Below are positions 61,673-64,000 of a stretch of DNA of 64,000 nucleotides, piece after piece. Under the pieces are notes generated by a model that ran no database searches, was not told the DNA's origin, and saw nothing but the letters and a program-made list of their open reading frames with translations. The translations under genes were made by a program, and so were the position numbers. How positions within the stretch are numbered: position 1 is the first letter of the stretch; every line of letters begins with the position of its first letter. This DNA is from Mangrovivirga halotolerans (GTDB lineage: Bacteria > Bacteroidota > Bacteroidia > Cytophagales > Cyclobacteriaceae): assembly GCF_026241165.1 (NCBI RefSeq), contig NZ_JAPFQN010000006.1:558001-622000 (forward strand), read 5' to 3'.

Positions 61673-63451
61673 TTAATCCTTTTGTTGCCTCCGGAGACGC
61701 GTACGATAGGCATTGAAAATCCTAGATTTTGATAGGAAGCCTGCATATTTACCCTCATCAATTACAGGGAGGTTCCAGGCTCCGGTTATTTCGAATTTAT
61801 GCATTACTGATTCCATGCTTTCTTTAGAACTAACATATGCGGGAGGGGAGTGCATAATACTTTTGATTATTATATTTTTTCTGGAATCTTCATCGAACAT
61901 TATGCTCCTGACATCATCCAATGTAACTATGCCGACAAGTTCATTTTTATCTGAAACGACAGGAAAGATATTCCTTCTTGATTTTTGAACAAGTTCAACC
62001 AGAGTTCCCAGTGTTGCTTCGGGATCAATGGTAAGAAGATCTTTTTCGATGATCTTATTGAGATCAATCAGTGAAAGCAGTTGTTTATCCTTATCATAAT
62101 TAACAAGATCCCCACTTTCTACCAATGGTTTTGAATAGAAAGAAAACTTCTCAAAGTTCTTTGCTGTGTTGTAAGCCAATGCACTTACCAGCATTAATGG
62201 GATGAATAATTCATAACCACTGGTTATTTCAGCAATAAGGAAAATAGCTGTTAGAGGAGCATGAAGGACCCCACTCATTATACCACACATCCCAACCAAA
62301 GTAAAGTTTGCCGGACTAATTACTTCAGCACTAAAAATAAAATTAACAAGCAGAGCATATAAGTATCCGATTATTCCTCCTAGAAACAGGGATGGGCCAA
62401 ATATTCCTCCAGATCCACCAGAACCAATAGTAAGCGCTGTAGCAATCGGTTTAACCATTATAATAACAAAGAGAAAAATAAAAAGGAACAGAACATTATC
62501 TGTGTTGGCAAAAAATAGTGAATTCGAAATCAGAGTTTCTCCCTGGTCATTAAGTAATTGTTTAATAATACCATAGCCTTCTCCATACAATGGGGGGAGC
62601 ACGAAAATAATTATTCCCAAAGCCACACCTCCAATCAGTGCTCGTTTTAACCCGCCTTTTATTTTATAAGTGATGCTTTCAAAATAAAACATAACACGGG
62701 TAAAGTAAACACTAAATATTCCGGAGATAAGACCCAGTCCGGCATAATATAAAATGTTTCCTTCTGAAAAATCCTCTTTAATACGGTGTGAAAAAAGAAC
62801 ATGTTCACCTAAAAGGGATAATGATATTACTGATCCACTTACAGAAGCAATGAGAAGAGGGATGAATGTTGCAATAGTGATTTCGCTAAATATCACTTCA
62901 ATGGCGAAAATAACTCCTGCTATGGGGGAATTAAATATTGCTGAAATAGCTCCTGCTGCTCCACAACCGATCAATAGTGTCCTTTTCTTATAAGACAAGT
63001 GCATTATCCGTCCAAGATTTGACCCGATGGAAGAGCCTGTAACTACAATTGGAGCCTCAAGTCCTACAGAACCACCCAGACCGACTGTTACCGCACTGGT
63101 TAAAAGCCGGCTGTATTGTAGAGACCTTTTCATTTTACTTCCTTTTTTGGAAATAAAATATAGAACTGTGGTAATACCGTGTCCTAAATGTTCTTTGAGA
63201 ACATATTTTGCCAGGAGATAGGTCAATGCTATACCTACGGGCGGGATCAGTATAAAATAATATCTCGATTCGTTGAAATTGAAGTTTTTAGTAACCTGAG
63301 CCTGAAGAAGATGAACAGACTCCTTTAAAACTACAGCTGCAAGGCCAGCCAGGATCCCGATGAGAATACTCAGCATCAGCACAAAATTCTTGTCGTCAAT
63401 GTGCTTAATCCGCCAAACCAGAAACTTACCTATCCAGTTGCTTTTTTTCAT
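61673..63451 (-). CDS. ClC-family chloride channel with C-terminal CBS pair
   Basis: ClC proteins move chloride across membranes as channels or Cl-/H+ antiporters. The 592-residue protein has about ten hydrophobic segments and the chloride-site motifs GGSVGLEAPIVVTGSSIG (gating Glu132), SGGSGGIFGPSLFLGG and a C-terminal GVLHAPLTAIFLIAEI. The inner 'proton' glutamate position reads Val186 in FAIEVIF, which is the residue found in channels rather than antiporters. Two CBS domains follow (about 450-590). I chose ATG 63451, because a strong promoter lies just upstream at 63476-63506; the GTG at 63505 would fall inside it. Confidence 0.92.
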   Translation of the reverse strand: MKKSNWIGKFLVWRIKHIDDKNFVLMLSILIGILAGLAAVVLKESVHLLQAQVTKNFNFNESRYYFILIPPVGIALTYLLAKYVLKEHLGHGITTVLYFISKKGSKMKRSLQYSRLLTSAVTVGLGGSVGLEAPIVVTGSSIGSNLGRIMHLSYKKRTLLIGCGAAGAISAIFNSPIAGVIFAIEVIFSEITIATFIPLLIASVSGSVISLSLLGEHVLFSHRIKEDFSEGNILYYAGLGLISGIFSVYFTRVMFYFESITYKIKGGLKRALIGGVALGIIIFVLPPLYGEGYGIIKQLLNDQGETLISNSLFFANTDNVLFLFIFLFVIIMVKPIATALTIGSGGSGGIFGPSLFLGGIIGYLYALLVNFIFSAEVISPANFTLVGMCGIMSGVLHAPLTAIFLIAEITSGYELFIPLMLVSALAYNTAKNFEKFSFYSKPLVESGDLVNYDKDKQLLSLIDLNKIIEKDLLTIDPEATLGTLVELVQKSRRNIFPVVSDKNELVGIVTLDDVRSIMFDEDSRKNIIIKSIMHSPPAYVSSKESMESVMHKFEITGAWNLPVIDEGKYAGFLSKSRIFNAYRTRLRRQQKD

Positions 63452-63475
63452 GAATCCTGTAGTGTAAAGATGATG

Positions 63476-63506
63476 CAAAGTTATAAGATATAGTTTAGTC
63501 ACCAAA
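63476..63506 (-). promoter_or_regulatory. Strong consensus promoter for the ClC channel gene
   Basis: On the minus strand TTTG, exactly 19 bases, then TAACTTTG: a full match to the Bacteroidota promoter consensus. Transcription would start about 17 bases before the ATG at 63451. Confidence 0.82.
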
Positions 63507-63563
63507 CTCCTTCAATTAGTATAATTCTTTCAAATGACAGGTTTAGGTATTAAATTAAAATAT

Positions 63564-64000
63564 ATGAAAGCAATTATACCGGTTGCAGGTAGTGGCACAC
63601 ATTTGCGCCCCCTGACCCACACCCAGCCTAAGTGTCTTTTACCCCTTGCAGGAAAACCTATTCTTGGCCATATTATTGACTATCTTGGTGATTCGGGTAT
63701 TGATGAAATGATCTTCATAGTTGGTCATTTGAGCCAGAAAATCGAAAAATTCCTTGATGAGTTTTTATATGACAGAAAGATAAAATATAAAACAATATAT
63801 CAGAACCCGGGCCAGGGGCTGGGTCATGCGATTTTATTGGCTTCCGAATATTTTAAAGATGAAAAAGAAGTAATTGTTCATTTAGGAGATAGTATCATAC
63901 GCACAAGTCCGGAGTTTTTTTCTAAAGAGAATACACACTCAATGATCTGCCTCAAAAAAGTGAGCGTGCCAGGCAATTTTGGTATCTGCGAAGTTTCTTC
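63564..64000 (+). CDS. Sugar nucleotidyltransferase (NTP-transferase family), 3' end outside window
   Basis: The gene begins at ATG 63564 and is cut by the window end after 145 codons. The start MKAIIPVAGSGTHLRPLTHT with the following PKCLLPLAGKPI is the nucleotide-binding signature of the RmlA/GlmU/GalU nucleotidyltransferase superfamily, which joins sugar phosphates to NTPs. NPGQGLGHAI and HLGDSII are the expected downstream motifs (GlGhAi and the metal-binding LGD). The exact sugar (glucose, mannose or rhamnose pathway) cannot be told from this half. It is divergent from the ClC gene. Confidence 0.9.
   Translation, partial: MKAIIPVAGSGTHLRPLTHTQPKCLLPLAGKPILGHIIDYLGDSGIDEMIFIVGHLSQKIEKFLDEFLYDRKIKYKTIYQNPGQGLGHAILLASEYFKDEKEVIVHLGDSIIRTSPEFFSKENTHSMICLKKVSVPGNFGICEVS

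Noticed and set aside
61480-61761. 93-codon minus-strand frame across the DnaA-box region
   Set aside because: It is a shadow of the ClC C-terminus read into the AT-rich region; it contains the DnaA boxes, has no promoter and has atypical composition.

Overview
The window is AT-rich bacterial chromosome from a member of the Bacteroidota, most likely a Cytophagales-type gliding bacterium. Four things point there. The gliding/type IX secretion lipoproteins GldB and GldD are present with the membrane protein GldE, in the typical mutY-ssb-gldE-gldD order. The best promoters fit the Bacteroidota consensus (TTTG/TTG, 19 bases, TAnnTTTG). Shine-Dalgarno sequences are largely absent. Several lineage-typical proteins occur: a 1120-residue SecA without the C-terminal zinc motif, a DUF1684 protein, and a 29-residue basic COX24-like protein beside rng. 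No insertion sequence, prophage, CRISPR array or rRNA operon is visible; the stretch looks like ordinary vertically inherited core genome.

Layout. 1-5.1 kb: tail of an acyl-CoA dehydrogenase, a lipoprotein, a SpoU methyltransferase, mutS, then tRNA-Gly(GCC) and tRNA-Leu(UAA). 5.2-9.2 kb: a secreted double-domain M16 protease and an orphan MoxR ATPase. 9.3-19.8 kb, minus strand: tpiA-prmA-giant 1600-residue exported protein-M20 dipeptidase-dsbD-rlpA-like. 19.8-23.7 kb: uvrA, with a divergent ECF sigma factor and a 78-residue anti-sigma-like partner. 23.8-30.9 kb: an asnB/glycosyltransferase pair, gldB, rng, the 29-residue gene, a TPR protein and HU. 31-34.5 kb: mutY-ssb-gldE-gldD. 34.5-42.4 kb, minus strand: trmD, rplS, dapF, and secA followed by a SPOR lipoprotein, an M20 amidohydrolase and DUF1684. 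42.5-45 kb: a tightly coupled four-gene signalling unit (small CPPDC-tailed protein, 7-TM protein, histidine kinase with almost no sensor region, NarL-type regulator). 45-47.2 kb: a possible small RNA, a nucleoid-associated protein and several very small genes. 47.2-51.6 kb: a chain of overlapping genes (MORN/YwqK repeat protein, MBL/beta-CASP hydrolase, Rieske protein, unknown exported protein). 51.7-60 kb: fumC, a coiled-coil SPOR-like protein, a 41-residue membrane peptide coupled to a membrane-associated methyltransferase, recJ, and lptB-GH3-glycerate kinase. 60-64 kb: two thioredoxin-fold proteins, a 534-bp gene-free region with a tight DnaA-box cluster, a ClC chloride channel, and the start of a nucleotidyltransferase.

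The most interesting items are the candidate chromosomal replication origin at about 61.45-61.68 kb, the four-gene signalling unit at 42.5-45 kb, the unclassified giant envelope protein, and the set of 29-45-residue genes, most with a terminator overlapping the stop codon. Functions are inferred from motifs and family knowledge recalled without a database search.
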